Shown in pieces: positions 1-10,180 of a stretch of DNA of 64,000 bases. The position numbers and the translations under genes are program-made. The stretch's first letter is position 1. Every line of letters begins with the position of its first letter. Below the pieces are notes generated by a model. It made no database searches. It was not told the DNA's origin and saw only the letters and a program-made list of their open reading frames with translations. Origin of the DNA: Bacteroidales bacterium M8 (GTDB lineage: Bacteria; Bacteroidota; Bacteroidia; Bacteroidales; Muribaculaceae); NCBI GenBank assembly GCA_001689495.1, contig LUJS01000046.1:36551-100550 (forward strand), in the 5' to 3' direction.

Positions 1-1
1 C

Positions 2-1465
2 AAGGACACCGACGGCCAGTATCGCTCGAACACCGACGGGTGCAACAAGAACCTGACACAGTTCTTCCAAGAGATCGTAGACCTGATGCGCAACAACGGC
101 TGCCGCAACATACTCTGGATTCCCGGCACGGGCTATCAGTCGCAGTATGCAGGATTTGCCAAATACCCCATAACCGGTGACAACATCGGCTATGCCGTGC
201 ATGTATATCCCGGCTGGTATGGCAGCGACGCCATCGAGCCGAGCCACGAGCTCGGAGGCAGCTATGGCGGCGGATTCGAGGCATTCGCGGCAGGATGGCA
301 GGCACAGGTAGAACCCGCCGCCGACTTCGCCCCGATACTCGTCACCGAGATGGACTGGGCCCCGTCAAAATACAATGCCTCGTGGGGCAAGAGCATCACG
401 GGCCGCATGCTGGCCGAGGGCTTCGGCGCCAACTTCAAGTATCTCGCCGACCGCACGGGCAACGTGAGCTGGATGATATTCACCGGCGCCGAGCATCTTG
501 CCCGATTCGACGGCAAGCCCGGCACGCCCGGCAACTATACCCTCTACAACGACCCCGACGCCTGTCTGTGGCCGACATATCACTGGTACAAGGAGTATGC
601 CGGCGACAAGATGCCCGAGCCCGTCAGGACCGAGCTCTGCATGTCGCCCCGCAAGGAGGGGATCGGGAACGAGCACGTCATGCTCACCGGCAGCTCAAAG
701 ACCCCTGCCCTCATAGCCACATACGACGGTTACGAGACCAACCTCGATGCCGAATTCGACGTCGAGATACATAATCCAGACATACTCACATGGGCCGACG
801 GACGCTTCACCGCCACGGGTCAGGGCCGCGCCAAGGCCACCGTGAACTATATCTCGGCGGTAGCCAGCGGCAGCTGCGACCTCACGTTCAACGCCACGCT
901 GTTCCCACTTGTCAGCGGCATGTTCGACCCCTCGATATGGGAGACCGGCAGTTTTGACGACAACACCAAAACCGTCAAGACCGGTCAGTGGGGATTTGCC
1001 GGATGGAGGTATCCCGCAGGTCTCGACCTCTCGGCATACAACTATCTGATAGCCGAACTCGACGGCCCCAACGAGTGTGGGGTGTCGTTCAGGGTCTTCG
1101 ACCTGAACAACTACTGGTCTGACCCCGCACAGGCCGACTTCGGCCAGAATCGCCGCGTGGTCATGGACCTGAACGGCATGAAGAGCACCGAGGGACGCAC
1201 CATGGACAAGTCGCATCTATATATCGTCGGCTTCTGGAGCACCGGCAGCAAGCCGTTCCGCATCAAGAATGTCATCGCCGCCATGAGCCCTGACGAGTCA
1301 GGGCTCGAGACGACCGTCTGCGACAGCGAGACATCCCGACTCATCGACGTATATGACCTTCAGGGACGCAGGGTAAGGAGCGGAGTATCGCCCGCCGAGG
1401 CATACGACGGCCTCGCCCCCGGCATCTACATCTCGGAGGGCAAGAAGATTTATGTAAGACACTGA
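2..1465 (+). CDS. GH5-type endo-glycanase, C-terminal part (5' end outside window)
   Basis: The reading frame is open from the first bases of the window, so the N-terminus lies upstream. The visible part resembles the second half of a GH5 (clan GH-A) cellulase/xylanase TIM barrel: a YAVHVYPGWYGSD segment and then ILVTEMDW, whose Glu (nt 347-349) is the expected catalytic nucleophile. The barrel is followed by a short Ig/Big-like linker (about nt 770-905), a module of about 120 residues (about nt 920-1285) that recurs in the next gene, and a C-terminal tail of the DLQGRRV...GIYI type often seen at the ends of secreted Bacteroidales proteins. It is the first of six + strand genes with short gaps and a shared xylan theme. 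It is probably exported and attacks polymer outside the cytoplasm. The exact substrate cannot be read from this part. Confidence 0.8.
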   Translation, partial: KDTDGQYRSNTDGCNKNLTQFFQEIVDLMRNNGCRNILWIPGTGYQSQYAGFAKYPITGDNIGYAVHVYPGWYGSDAIEPSHELGGSYGGGFEAFAAGWQAQVEPAADFAPILVTEMDWAPSKYNASWGKSITGRMLAEGFGANFKYLADRTGNVSWMIFTGAEHLARFDGKPGTPGNYTLYNDPDACLWPTYHWYKEYAGDKMPEPVRTELCMSPRKEGIGNEHVMLTGSSKTPALIATYDGYETNLDAEFDVEIHNPDILTWADGRFTATGQGRAKATVNYISAVASGSCDLTFNATLFPLVSGMFDPSIWETGSFDDNTKTVKTGQWGFAGWRYPAGLDLSAYNYLIAELDGPNECGVSFRVFDLNNYWSDPAQADFGQNRRVVMDLNGMKSTEGRTMDKSHLYIVGFWSTGSKPFRIKNVIAAMSPDESGLETTVCDSETSRLIDVYDLQGRRVRSGVSPAEAYDGLAPGIYISEGKKIYVRH

Positions 1466-1484
1466 TAATAGAACTGCATACATC

Positions 1485-2948
1485 ATGAAACTGTCACACA
1501 TACTGCTGTCTGCCGTCGTCGCCGGCACCGGCCTCATGGCCTCGGCCGGACAGCCCGATCCCAACTATCACATATACATCTGTTTCGGACAGTCCAACAT
1601 GGAGGGCAATGCCGCCATCGAGCCTGTCGACCGGCAGAACGTGCCCGATAACTTCCGTCTCATGCCCACCGTCGACTTCAACAATCCGCGGCGTACCAAG
1701 GGCGAATGGTGTCAGGCCATTCCGCCACTGGTGCGCGAGAACACGGGCCTGACCCCGATGGACTGGTTCGGACGCACGATGCTCGACAATCTGCCGTCCG
1801 GCGTACGTGTCGGCGTGGTTCCGGTCGCCATCGGCGGTGCCAACATATCGCACCTCGCCAAGGACTTCGACCCCGCGACCATCGCCGGCGAGGCCGACTG
1901 GTACAAATCGTTCATGGCGTGCTATGACAACGCGCCATACGCACGGCTTGTCGAGTGTGCCCGACTGGCCCAGAAGGACGGAGTCATAAAGGGCATCCTT
2001 CTGCATCAGGGCGAGACCAACAACGGCGACCCGACATGGCCCTCGAAGGTCAAGGCCATATACGAAGACCTGCTCAATGACCTCTCGCTGCAGGCATCAG
2101 ACGTGCCCCTGCTGGCCGGAGAGGTAGTCACGACCGAACAGGGGGGCGTGTGCGGAGGCATGAACGCCATAATCAATCAGTTGCCCGCGACAATCCCGAC
2201 CGCCCATGTAGTCTCGGCAGCCAACCTGCCCCAGAAAGGTGACGGCCTCCACTTCACGGCCCACGGCTATCGCGTGCTGGGGTGCCGTTATGCCGTCGAG
2301 ATGCTCAGGACCATGGGCATAGAGAATCCGAAGGTCGAGTACTCGGAAGAGATACCCTTCGTACCCCAACCAAATCCCTCGGAGGGCGATTTCGTCTTCG
2401 ACCTCAAGAGCTTCAACCCCTCGATTTGGGAGAAAGGCACCTTTGACGCCGAGACAAACACCTTCGTGGCCGGACAGTATGGGTTTGGCGGCTGGGAATA
2501 CACGACGCCGATCGACCTCGGCGGATACCGCTATCTCGTGGCCGAGCTCGAGGAGAACGACGACAACGGCGTCTCGTTCCGCGTATTCGATACGCCAAGC
2601 TATTGGGATAAATCGTATGAGGGGAACTTCAACGGCGGCAAGCTGATCGTGGCCGAACTCAACGGCATGATGAAGAATCTCCCCGGGGGCATCACTCCTC
2701 TCGATGTCAGCAAAGTCTATCGCGTCGGCTTCTGGGCATACGGCGGCAAGCCCATACGCATCAAGCACGTGTTCGCCACTAACAACGACCCCTACTCCTC
2801 GGGTATCGCCGACGTGATTGCAAATGATGGCGACAGGGCCGACGGAGTCTACAACCTCATGGGCTGCAAGGTGGCCGACACATATCCCTGCGACACACTC
2901 TGCCCCGGATTCTACATAGTCAACGGCCGGAAAATACTCATCAACTGA
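1485..2948 (+). CDS. Secreted SGNH/sialate-O-acetylesterase-like carbohydrate esterase (CE6-like acetylxylan esterase)
   Basis: 487 aa with an N-terminal signal peptide (hydrophobic stretch about residues 5-20, ending ASA). The esterase signature GQSNMEG places the nucleophilic Ser at residue 37. A GILLHQGETNN block and a late DGLHFTAHGY block supply the Asp-His pair of an SGNH hydrolase of the DUF303/SASA family, which includes CE6 acetylxylan esterases. Residues about 300-430 repeat the C-terminal module of the upstream GH5 protein (NPSIWEKGTF, YGFGGWEY, GVSFRVFD, VGFWAYGGKPIRIKHV). The protein ends in a VYNLMGCKV...GFYIVNGRK tail. Between a GH5 and GH97/GH10 genes, the likely role is removal of acetyl groups from xylan before backbone cleavage. 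Acetylxylan specificity is inferred from context. Confidence 0.8.
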   Translation: MKLSHILLSAVVAGTGLMASAGQPDPNYHIYICFGQSNMEGNAAIEPVDRQNVPDNFRLMPTVDFNNPRRTKGEWCQAIPPLVRENTGLTPMDWFGRTMLDNLPSGVRVGVVPVAIGGANISHLAKDFDPATIAGEADWYKSFMACYDNAPYARLVECARLAQKDGVIKGILLHQGETNNGDPTWPSKVKAIYEDLLNDLSLQASDVPLLAGEVVTTEQGGVCGGMNAIINQLPATIPTAHVVSAANLPQKGDGLHFTAHGYRVLGCRYAVEMLRTMGIENPKVEYSEEIPFVPQPNPSEGDFVFDLKSFNPSIWEKGTFDAETNTFVAGQYGFGGWEYTTPIDLGGYRYLVAELEENDDNGVSFRVFDTPSYWDKSYEGNFNGGKLIVAELNGMMKNLPGGITPLDVSKVYRVGFWAYGGKPIRIKHVFATNNDPYSSGIADVIANDGDRADGVYNLMGCKVADTYPCDTLCPGFYIVNGRKILIN

Positions 2949-2953
2949 AAATC

Positions 2954-4915
2954 ATGGACAACACAAAGGCCATCTTTCTGTCATCGCTGATACTGACCTG
3001 CATCTCGGCAACCGGCGGCGAGACATACGAGATCAAGAGCCCCGACGGCAAGACAGCCATGACGGTAGGTTGCGAGGGGGGCCGCCCCACGTATGGCGTC
3101 ACCCATGACGGAGTGACGTTCATCGCGCCCTCCCCTCTCGGCTTCATCGCCAACACTGGCGACCATACCAAGGGACTCTCGATCAGCTCGGTCTCGGCCG
3201 AGACTCCTGTCGAGGACACATACTCGCTCCCGAACATCAAGAAGAGCCACGTCGAATACAGGGCCAACCGCCGCGAGCTTAGCTTTGCCGACTCTGCCGG
3301 TGTCGTGTTCGACCTGATAGCGGAAGTGAGCGACAACAACGTGGCATTCCGCTATCGCATCCACCCGCGCGGCGAGACCCTCTGCGCAGTGATAGATGGC
3401 GAAGCCACGGGCTTCGTCATGCCTGAAGGCACCACGACATTCCTCTGCCCGCAGAGCGCTCCGATGCAGGGCTTTGCCCGCACCTCGCCGAGCTATGAGA
3501 CCCCATATACGGCAGACGGCAAGACCGGCGAGAACGGCTGGGGCAACGGCTATACGTTCCCCTGCCTGTTCCGCAACGGCGACGAGGGGTGGACACTCAT
3601 ATCGGAGACCGGCATAGCGGGCGACTATTGCGCCTCGCACCTCAAGGGGGGCGCGGGAAACCTCTACACAATAGCCTATCCTCAGGCTGGCGAACAGAAC
3701 GGATTCGGCTCGACCTCGGCCGCCATTGCCCTGCCCGGCCTCACGCCATGGCGCACAATAACAGTGGGCAAGACGCTCGCACCGATAGCCGAGACCACGA
3801 TCCCCTTTGATGTGGTCCGTCCCCTCTACGAGGCATCCAAGCCCTACAAGCATGGTAAGGGTACATGGAGCTGGATCATCAAGATGGACCCGAGCTGCAA
3901 TTATGACGAGCAGAAACGCTATATCGACTTTGCCGCCGACATGGGCTATACGAGCGTACTTGTCGATGCCTTGTGGGACACCCAGATAGGACGCGACAAG
4001 ATAGAAGAGCTCGCCGCATACGGCAGGAATAAAGGCGTAGACCTGTTCCTCTGGTACAACTCGAACGGCGCGTGGAACGACGCGCCGCAGGGTCCCCGCG
4101 GAATAATGAACGACATCGTGGCCCGCCGCAAGGAAATGAAGTGGATGGAGCGCAACGGCATCCGGGGCATCAAGGTGGACTTCTTCGGCGGCGACAAGCA
4201 GGAGACCATACGCCTGTACCACGACATCCTCGCCGATGCCAACGACCACGGCCTGCAGGTGATATTCCACGGTTGCACCCTGCCCCGCGGATGGGACAGG
4301 ATGTATCCCAACTTCGCGGGAGCCGAGGCCGTGCTTGCAAGCGAAAACCTCAACTTCTCGCAGGGGGCCTGTGACGCCGAGGCGTTCAACGCCACCATCC
4401 ACCCCATCGTGCGCAACACCGTGGGCGGCATGGACTTTGGCGGAAGCGCACTCAACAGATATTACAATGCCGGGAACACACCCGGCGGCTCGCGCCGCGT
4501 GACCTCGGACAACTTCGCCCTCGCCACCGCCGTACTCTTTCAGAATTCAGTACAGCACTTTGCGCTCGCGCCCAACAACCTCACGGATGCTCCGGAGTGG
4601 GCCATCGGATTCATGAAGGAAGTCCCGGTCACATGGGACGAGACACGATTCATCGACGGCTACCCGGGACGCTACATCATAATGGCCCGCCGAAGCGGTG
4701 ACAGGTGGTACATAGCCGGAGTGAATGCCGAGGCCGAGGCCGTGCAGGCGACCGTGCCGATGCCCGCCTCGACACACGGACATGAGGTGACCCTATACTC
4801 TGACAGCCCTGACCTGAAAGGCTCGGTAAAGACCGTCAAGCCGGACAGGAAAGGAAATCTCTCCGTGACCATCCCCCAAAACGGCGCCTTCGTAATCACC
4901 ACCGCCAAACCCTGA
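2954..4915 (+). CDS. GH97 family alpha-glycosidase (retaining, alpha-galactosidase-like)
   Basis: 653 aa, the usual GH97 length, with a weak N-terminal export signal. The N-terminal beta-sandwich region (TYEIKSPDGKTAMTVG) is followed by a barrel starting near GTWSWIIK. The segment GIKVDFFGGDKQ places an Asp at residue 409, where retaining GH97 enzymes (BtGH97b type) carry their nucleophile. Inverting SusB-type members instead use a Glu pair elsewhere. The start lies 5 nt after the esterase stop, so the two are co-transcribed. Within a xylan operon it may remove alpha-linked galactose or 4-O-methylglucuronate-like side chains. Family assignment is firm; bond specificity is inferred. Confidence 0.87.
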   Translation: MDNTKAIFLSSLILTCISATGGETYEIKSPDGKTAMTVGCEGGRPTYGVTHDGVTFIAPSPLGFIANTGDHTKGLSISSVSAETPVEDTYSLPNIKKSHVEYRANRRELSFADSAGVVFDLIAEVSDNNVAFRYRIHPRGETLCAVIDGEATGFVMPEGTTTFLCPQSAPMQGFARTSPSYETPYTADGKTGENGWGNGYTFPCLFRNGDEGWTLISETGIAGDYCASHLKGGAGNLYTIAYPQAGEQNGFGSTSAAIALPGLTPWRTITVGKTLAPIAETTIPFDVVRPLYEASKPYKHGKGTWSWIIKMDPSCNYDEQKRYIDFAADMGYTSVLVDALWDTQIGRDKIEELAAYGRNKGVDLFLWYNSNGAWNDAPQGPRGIMNDIVARRKEMKWMERNGIRGIKVDFFGGDKQETIRLYHDILADANDHGLQVIFHGCTLPRGWDRMYPNFAGAEAVLASENLNFSQGACDAEAFNATIHPIVRNTVGGMDFGGSALNRYYNAGNTPGGSRRVTSDNFALATAVLFQNSVQHFALAPNNLTDAPEWAIGFMKEVPVTWDETRFIDGYPGRYIIMARRSGDRWYIAGVNAEAEAVQATVPMPASTHGHEVTLYSDSPDLKGSVKTVKPDRKGNLSVTIPQNGAFVITTAKP

Positions 4916-4947
4916 GAACCAACCTTACCCTAAACCTATAATCCAAC

Positions 4948-6351
4948 ATGATGCAAAACTCAAACAACGGATTTTACAAACTGTCGGCACTTCAGTGTCT
5001 GGGATTCGGATCGGGCGACCTCGCCCAGAATCTGATCTACCAGACAGTGAGCATGTACCTGCTGTTCTTCTATACCAACGTCTACGGTCTCGACCCCGCC
5101 GTGGCCGCGGTGATGTTCCTCATCGTCAGGATAGTCGATGTGATATGGGATCCCATCGTCGGCACGTTCGTCGACAAGCACAATCCCCGCATGGGCAAGT
5201 ATCGCGCTTACCTGATACTCGGAGGCATCCCCATGACCGGATTTGCCATACTGTGTTTCTGGAACGGGTTCTCGGGCTCGCTGCTCTATGCATACGTCAC
5301 CTATATAGGACTCTCGATGTGCTACACTCTGGTCAACGTCCCCTATGGCGCCCTGAACGCATCGCTGACTCGAGACACGTCAGAGATAACCAAACTGACC
5401 GCCGTGAGAATGTTCATGGCCAACGTGGGCGGCCTCGCCGTGGGCATGGGTATCCCCATCATCCTCAAGCTGTTCGACCCCGCCGAGTCGACCGACCTGT
5501 CGATGAGCGACAGCGCTTGGTTCATCACCATGACCATATACGGACTGGCAGGTCTGGGACTGCTCGTATTCTGCTACACCCAGAGCCGCGAGCGCGTGGT
5601 GATGGACAGCAAGGAGACCGACAACGTGAAGGTCTCGGACCTCTGGCTCGAGTTTGCCCACAACCGCCCTCTCCGCATCATCGCATTCTTCTTCATCACC
5701 GCGTTCGGCCTGATGGCCATCAGCAACTCGGCAGGTGCGTACTACATGAACTACAACCTGCACGGCACGGCCGGAGACCTGTCCATATTCATGGGCCTCG
5801 GCTCGCTCCCGGCCTTCATATTCGTGCCGCTGATACCCCCAATCAAGAAACTCGTGGGAAAGAAAGGGATGTTCTACATCTTTCTCGTCACCGCCGTCGT
5901 CGGCATGGGGCTCCTGTATGCCATATCCATGATAGACTCGCTAAGACAACACATGTGGATGGTCTATGCCGCCCAGTTCATCAAGTCGACCGGCATCATA
6001 GTCGCCACCGGCTATATGTGGGCCCTTGTACCCGAGGTGATCTCATACGGCGAGTACACCCACGGACGCCGCATCTCGGGCATAGTCAACGCCCTGACAG
6101 GCATATTCTATAAGGCGGGAATGGCGCTTGGCGGCGTGGTGCCCGGCCTTGTCCTCGCCTTCGTCGGATTCGACAAGGCGCTTCCCGAGCAGACGCCCAT
6201 GGCTCAACAGGGCATACTATGGCTCGTGGCCGTGATACCCGCAGCCCTGCTCATTCTGGCCATGTTCATCATATCGCGTTACGAGCTCGAAGACGACGTG
6301 ATAGACGATATTAACCGCGAGATCGAACGCCGCCACTCGACCGGAAAATAA
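4948..6351 (+). CDS. GPH-family sugar:cation symporter (MFS, MelB/XylP type)
   Basis: 467 aa, polytopic, with about 12 hydrophobic segments. GPH-family hallmarks are visible: the N-terminal LGFGSGDLAQNLIYQ helix, DVIWDPIVGTFVDKHNPRMGKYRAYL (loop 2-3), and YGEYTHGRRISGIVNAL near helix 10. These proteins import glycosides, pentosides or hexuronides with Na+ or H+ across the inner membrane. Between xylan-degrading enzymes and a cytoplasmic GH43, the likely cargo is xylo-oligosaccharides or xylose. It starts 33 nt after the GH97 stop with no Shine-Dalgarno sequence, as is normal for Bacteroidota. No SusC/SusD pair lies beside it, so the outer-membrane importer for this operon is probably upstream of the window. 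Confidence 0.9.
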   Translation: MMQNSNNGFYKLSALQCLGFGSGDLAQNLIYQTVSMYLLFFYTNVYGLDPAVAAVMFLIVRIVDVIWDPIVGTFVDKHNPRMGKYRAYLILGGIPMTGFAILCFWNGFSGSLLYAYVTYIGLSMCYTLVNVPYGALNASLTRDTSEITKLTAVRMFMANVGGLAVGMGIPIILKLFDPAESTDLSMSDSAWFITMTIYGLAGLGLLVFCYTQSRERVVMDSKETDNVKVSDLWLEFAHNRPLRIIAFFFITAFGLMAISNSAGAYYMNYNLHGTAGDLSIFMGLGSLPAFIFVPLIPPIKKLVGKKGMFYIFLVTAVVGMGLLYAISMIDSLRQHMWMVYAAQFIKSTGIIVATGYMWALVPEVISYGEYTHGRRISGIVNALTGIFYKAGMALGGVVPGLVLAFVGFDKALPEQTPMAQQGILWLVAVIPAALLILAMFIISRYELEDDVIDDINREIERRHSTGK

Positions 6352-6387
6352 TTCCCATCCAACAGACATAACCCCATAAGCAACACC

Positions 6388-7494
6388 ATGCGAAAATCCA
6401 TCCTGAACATTCTCCCGCTGGCCCTCATGGCCACGGCATGTCACAGCGAGCAGACCACCGTCTCGATGAAAGACCATTTCAAGGACGACTTCCTGATCGG
6501 TGCGGCAATCCCCACGAGCCAGCTCAAGGGCTCGGACGCCAAGTCTGACTCATTAGTAGCCCTGCACTTCAACTGTATCGTCGCCGAAAACTGCATGAAA
6601 AGCGAGAAGATCAATCCCGCCGAAGGCGTATATTTCTGGGACGACGCAGATGCGTTCGTAGAGTACGGCCTGCGCAACAACCAGACCATAATAGGTCACG
6701 CCCTTGTGTGGCACTCGCAGCTCGCCCCGTGGTTTCCGGTAGACTCTACCGGAGCCTATGTGACGCCCGAGGTACTCAAGGAGCGCATGAAAAACCACAT
6801 AGCCACCACCGTGGGCCGATACAAGGGCAAGATACACGGCTGGGACGTGGTCAACGAGGCCATCCTCGACGACGGCTCGTACAGGTCGACCCCCTTCTAT
6901 GACATACTGGGCGAGGAATACATCCCCCTTGCCTTCCGCTATGCGCACGAGGCCGACCCCGACGCAGAGCTCTACATCAACGACTTCTCGATGGCCAGCC
7001 CGGCCAAGCGCGAACGATACATCAAGATAGTGAACGACCTCCGCGAGCAGGGCATACGCATAGACGGCATAGGCATGCAGGGGCACATGGGCATGGACTA
7101 TCCCCCAATGGACCAGTTCGAGAAATCAATCGAAGAGTTCGGCAAGACCGGCCTGCAAGTGATGATAACCGAGTGGGACATGAGCGCCCTGCCCACCGTA
7201 CACGAGGGTGCTGACATAGCAATGACCACCGAGACCAAGGAACAGTTCAACCCCTATCCCGATAGCCTCCCCGCCGACGTGAGCGAACAGTGGAACAAGC
7301 GCATGGCCGACTGCTTGGCCATGTTCAAGCGCCACTCCGACGTCATATCCCGCGTCACGGTCTGGGGCGTGCACGACGGCATGTCGTGGCGCAACGACTT
7401 CCCGATGTTCGGCCGTACGGACTATCCCCTGCCCTTCGACCGCGACTATAACCTCAAGGACGCATTCAAGAGCGAAATCACATCAAACAAATAA
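6388..7494 (+). CDS. GH10 endo-1,4-beta-xylanase, lipoprotein
   Basis: 368 aa. A lipoprotein signal peptide ends in LMATAC (Cys at about residue 18), suggesting membrane anchoring, plausibly at the cell surface. The GH10 barrel runs from FKDDFLIGAA. The acid/base is Glu157 in WDVVNEA and the nucleophile is Glu262 in ITEWDMSAL. Substrate-binding motifs NCMKSEKINP and GHALVWHSQ are intact. No CBM insertion is seen. This gene anchors the operon's xylan assignment: it would cut the backbone after the esterase deacetylates it, and the products would feed the symporter and the GH43. Confidence 0.95.
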   Translation: MRKSILNILPLALMATACHSEQTTVSMKDHFKDDFLIGAAIPTSQLKGSDAKSDSLVALHFNCIVAENCMKSEKINPAEGVYFWDDADAFVEYGLRNNQTIIGHALVWHSQLAPWFPVDSTGAYVTPEVLKERMKNHIATTVGRYKGKIHGWDVVNEAILDDGSYRSTPFYDILGEEYIPLAFRYAHEADPDAELYINDFSMASPAKRERYIKIVNDLREQGIRIDGIGMQGHMGMDYPPMDQFEKSIEEFGKTGLQVMITEWDMSALPTVHEGADIAMTTETKEQFNPYPDSLPADVSEQWNKRMADCLAMFKRHSDVISRVTVWGVHDGMSWRNDFPMFGRTDYPLPFDRDYNLKDAFKSEITSNK

Positions 7495-7503
7495 CCCCGC
7501 GAC

Positions 7504-8493
7504 ATGAAAACCCTCAATCCAGAAAAAAGATACCTCTTCCCCCGTGACTACATGGCCGACCCGAGCGTCCATGTATTCGACGGACGCATCTACGTCTACC
7601 CCTCGCACGACCGTGAGTGTGCCAACGTGGAGAACGACAACGGCGACCAATACGTGATGAAGGACATGCACGTCCTCTCGCTCGACGGCGACCCGATGAC
7701 CGGCAAGGTGACCGACCACGGCAAGGCCCTCGACATAGCCGACATTCCGTGGGCCGGACGCCAGCTGTGGGACTGCGACTGCGCCGAAAAGGACGGCAAG
7801 TATTACCTGTACTTCCCCCTCAAGGACCGCAACGACATCTTCAGAATCGGCGTTGCAGTGGCCGACCGTCCCGAAGGCCCGTTCAAAGCAATGCCCGACC
7901 CCATCCGCGGCAGCTACTCGATAGACATATGCGTCCTCGAGGACGGAGGCGAGTACTACCTCTACTTCGGCGGCCTCTGGGGCGGACAGCTGCAGCGCTA
8001 TGCCGACAACAAGGCACTGGAGTTCCCGCGGCTTCCCGAGGGCAACGAGGATGCCCTGCCCAGCCGCTGCGTGCGCCTGAGCGCCGACATGACGCAGTTT
8101 GCCGAAGAGCCCCGCCCCATCGTCATACTCGACGAAGATGGTAACCCCCTCAAGGCCGACAACCCGCACCGCTTCTTCGAAGCCTCGTGGGTACACAAAT
8201 ACAACGGCAAGTATTATTTCTCATACTCGACCGGAGACAGCCACATGCTATGCTATGCCGTTGGCGACAACCCCTACGGGCCCTTCACGTTCAAGGGCGT
8301 CATACTCACGCCCGTCGTAGGCTGGACCACCCACCACTCCATCATCGAATATGAGGGACGCTGGTATTTGTTCCATCACGACAGCGTCCCCTCGGGAGGC
8401 AGGTCATGGCTCCGCTCGCTCAAGGTCTGCGAACTGACCTACGACGACGAGGGCAACATCCTCACCATCGACGGCGGCGGAACACCCGAGTGA
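7504..8493 (+). CDS. GH43 beta-xylosidase / alpha-L-arabinofuranosidase
   Basis: 329 aa with no signal peptide, so probably cytoplasmic. It is a five-bladed beta-propeller GH43: the catalytic base Asp is in YMADPSVHVFDGR near the N-terminus, the pKa-modulating Asp in YSIDICVLEDG, and the general acid Glu in HRFFEASWVHKY. It begins 9 nt after the GH10 stop and is the last gene of the operon, followed by a strong terminator. Expected role: release of xylose or arabinose from imported oligosaccharides. GH43 subfamilies mix both activities, so the substrate is not settled. Confidence 0.92.
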   Translation: MKTLNPEKRYLFPRDYMADPSVHVFDGRIYVYPSHDRECANVENDNGDQYVMKDMHVLSLDGDPMTGKVTDHGKALDIADIPWAGRQLWDCDCAEKDGKYYLYFPLKDRNDIFRIGVAVADRPEGPFKAMPDPIRGSYSIDICVLEDGGEYYLYFGGLWGGQLQRYADNKALEFPRLPEGNEDALPSRCVRLSADMTQFAEEPRPIVILDEDGNPLKADNPHRFFEASWVHKYNGKYYFSYSTGDSHMLCYAVGDNPYGPFTFKGVILTPVVGWTTHHSIIEYEGRWYLFHHDSVPSGGRSWLRSLKVCELTYDDEGNILTIDGGGTPE

Positions 8494-8550
8494 CATCAAC
8501 CCTAACCAAGAGTAGTCAGACGAGACAGTTTTTTTAGATAAGGTAGGGAA

Positions 8551-8585
8551 GGCGTGGCTGTTTGCAAAAACAGTCGCGCCTTTTT
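8551..8585 (+). terminator. Rho-independent terminator of the xylan operon
   Basis: A 13-bp stem (GGCGTGGCTGTTT pairing with AAACAGTCGCGCC, two G-U pairs) with a 4-base loop is followed directly by TTTTT. It lies 58 nt after the GH43 stop codon. Confidence 0.85.
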
Positions 8586-10180
8586 CATCTCGGAATAACC
8601 CGAACCCATGAACTAAAGATTAGTTTCTAAAAAGGCAGGATTATTAAGGTTATCACATTTTCTCCAGACGAGAGACTTGATCCTGAGTCAAGTCAAGGGA
8701 TGCGGACAACCGATTCAACAACCTACGAGTCGAGGCAGATATTTCCGGCTCATCTTCAAGACAAGCCTTAAATTCCTCAAGATATTGCTTCTCTGCGTCT
8801 GTTAATTGCACCGTGTTACATAACGATTCCAACTCCTTGGCTCTTTCTTCAGAAATACCAAGACTTATTGCAAGTCTCTTCAGAAGGCGAATCTTAGCAG
8901 AGGTAATCTCGCCCTCGGCCATACATTGAAGATATTCCTCAATATAGTTTTCCTCATTCGAGGAATTGGCGATGCTTTTTTGCAATGCCGGAGAAGGGCT
9001 TTGCGACGACGCCGCCACCGTGCCGTCACCAACTTGTTTTGCATCATCATTGATAGCCTTATCCGTCTTAGTAGAAACGCCTATTTCATGTAGAGGCTTG
9101 AATTCGACACTTATTTCCCAAAGAGTCTCATTTGATTCGGCGAATGAAGCATCGGTGTTTTTGTTATAATTGGCTGAGATGCTCGCTATCATAACATCAA
9201 AGGCTGCTTTTATTTCCTTGAGTCGTGAGTTGGAAACAGCCATGGTTTCCTTTGTTGACACACGTTTGGAAAATTTTAATAATCCACCCTCCAGACGCTG
9301 CTTTACCAACGAATTCAGGTCAGGGTCAACAGCCGCCCAGATTAAATCATCAGGGCAATATGGTTTCGCAGTCGGGTTGAAGTGTCTTACCTCAGACATT
9401 TCATTCTCTCTGGTCTGATAGGACTGATGGTCTGTTGAAGATCTATAACCACCCTCTAAATGATATATGTGGTAGTGCCCGCCGACTCCGGCTTCAGTGG
9501 CGTTTCTCATACCTTCACTGATACTATCGCCTTTAACGCAACGCAGCGTGATTGTCTCGGCTCCAAGACACTGCATCAGACGACTCATTTCTTGTATCCG
9601 TTCGTAAAACAATGATACGCTTGCATCTTCAAGAGGTATATAATACGATCTTAGAGGATGTGCGAAATATAACGTGTTTGGCTGAGGATGGCCAAATGGG
9701 AAAGTAATATCCTTGGGATAATCATCGCATGAGAAGATGAAGTTGATATTACCTGTTTGATCGTAAGCGTTCGCTACGTTTTGCTCATCTTTCACCATCA
9801 AGATGAATTGTCTGTCGTAATAGGGAATGTTGGCAAAATCTTTTTTATCCTCCATGACGGCGGGACATTCATATTTGCCACGCACGGAATACGGGAAGTC
9901 TTTGGAACAGATTAACGTACCGTGATGAAGATAAGGTTCAACATTCTGAGGAAAGACAAGCCCTACATTATCGCCCCAGTCACAGTAATCCAATAGTTTC
10001 CTGAACATCTCTACACCTCTGACATGACTTTCAATCTGCTTGCCATGATTACAAAGAATCACAGTATCGTCAGAGTCGAGGTTCAAACTCCCTGTTAGGA
10101 CTCTACCGGTAGCTACTACACAGCCATGCCCGGTAAGTTGAAAAACATCTTCAACTTTCAGTGAAAAGTTTTTGGTATTA

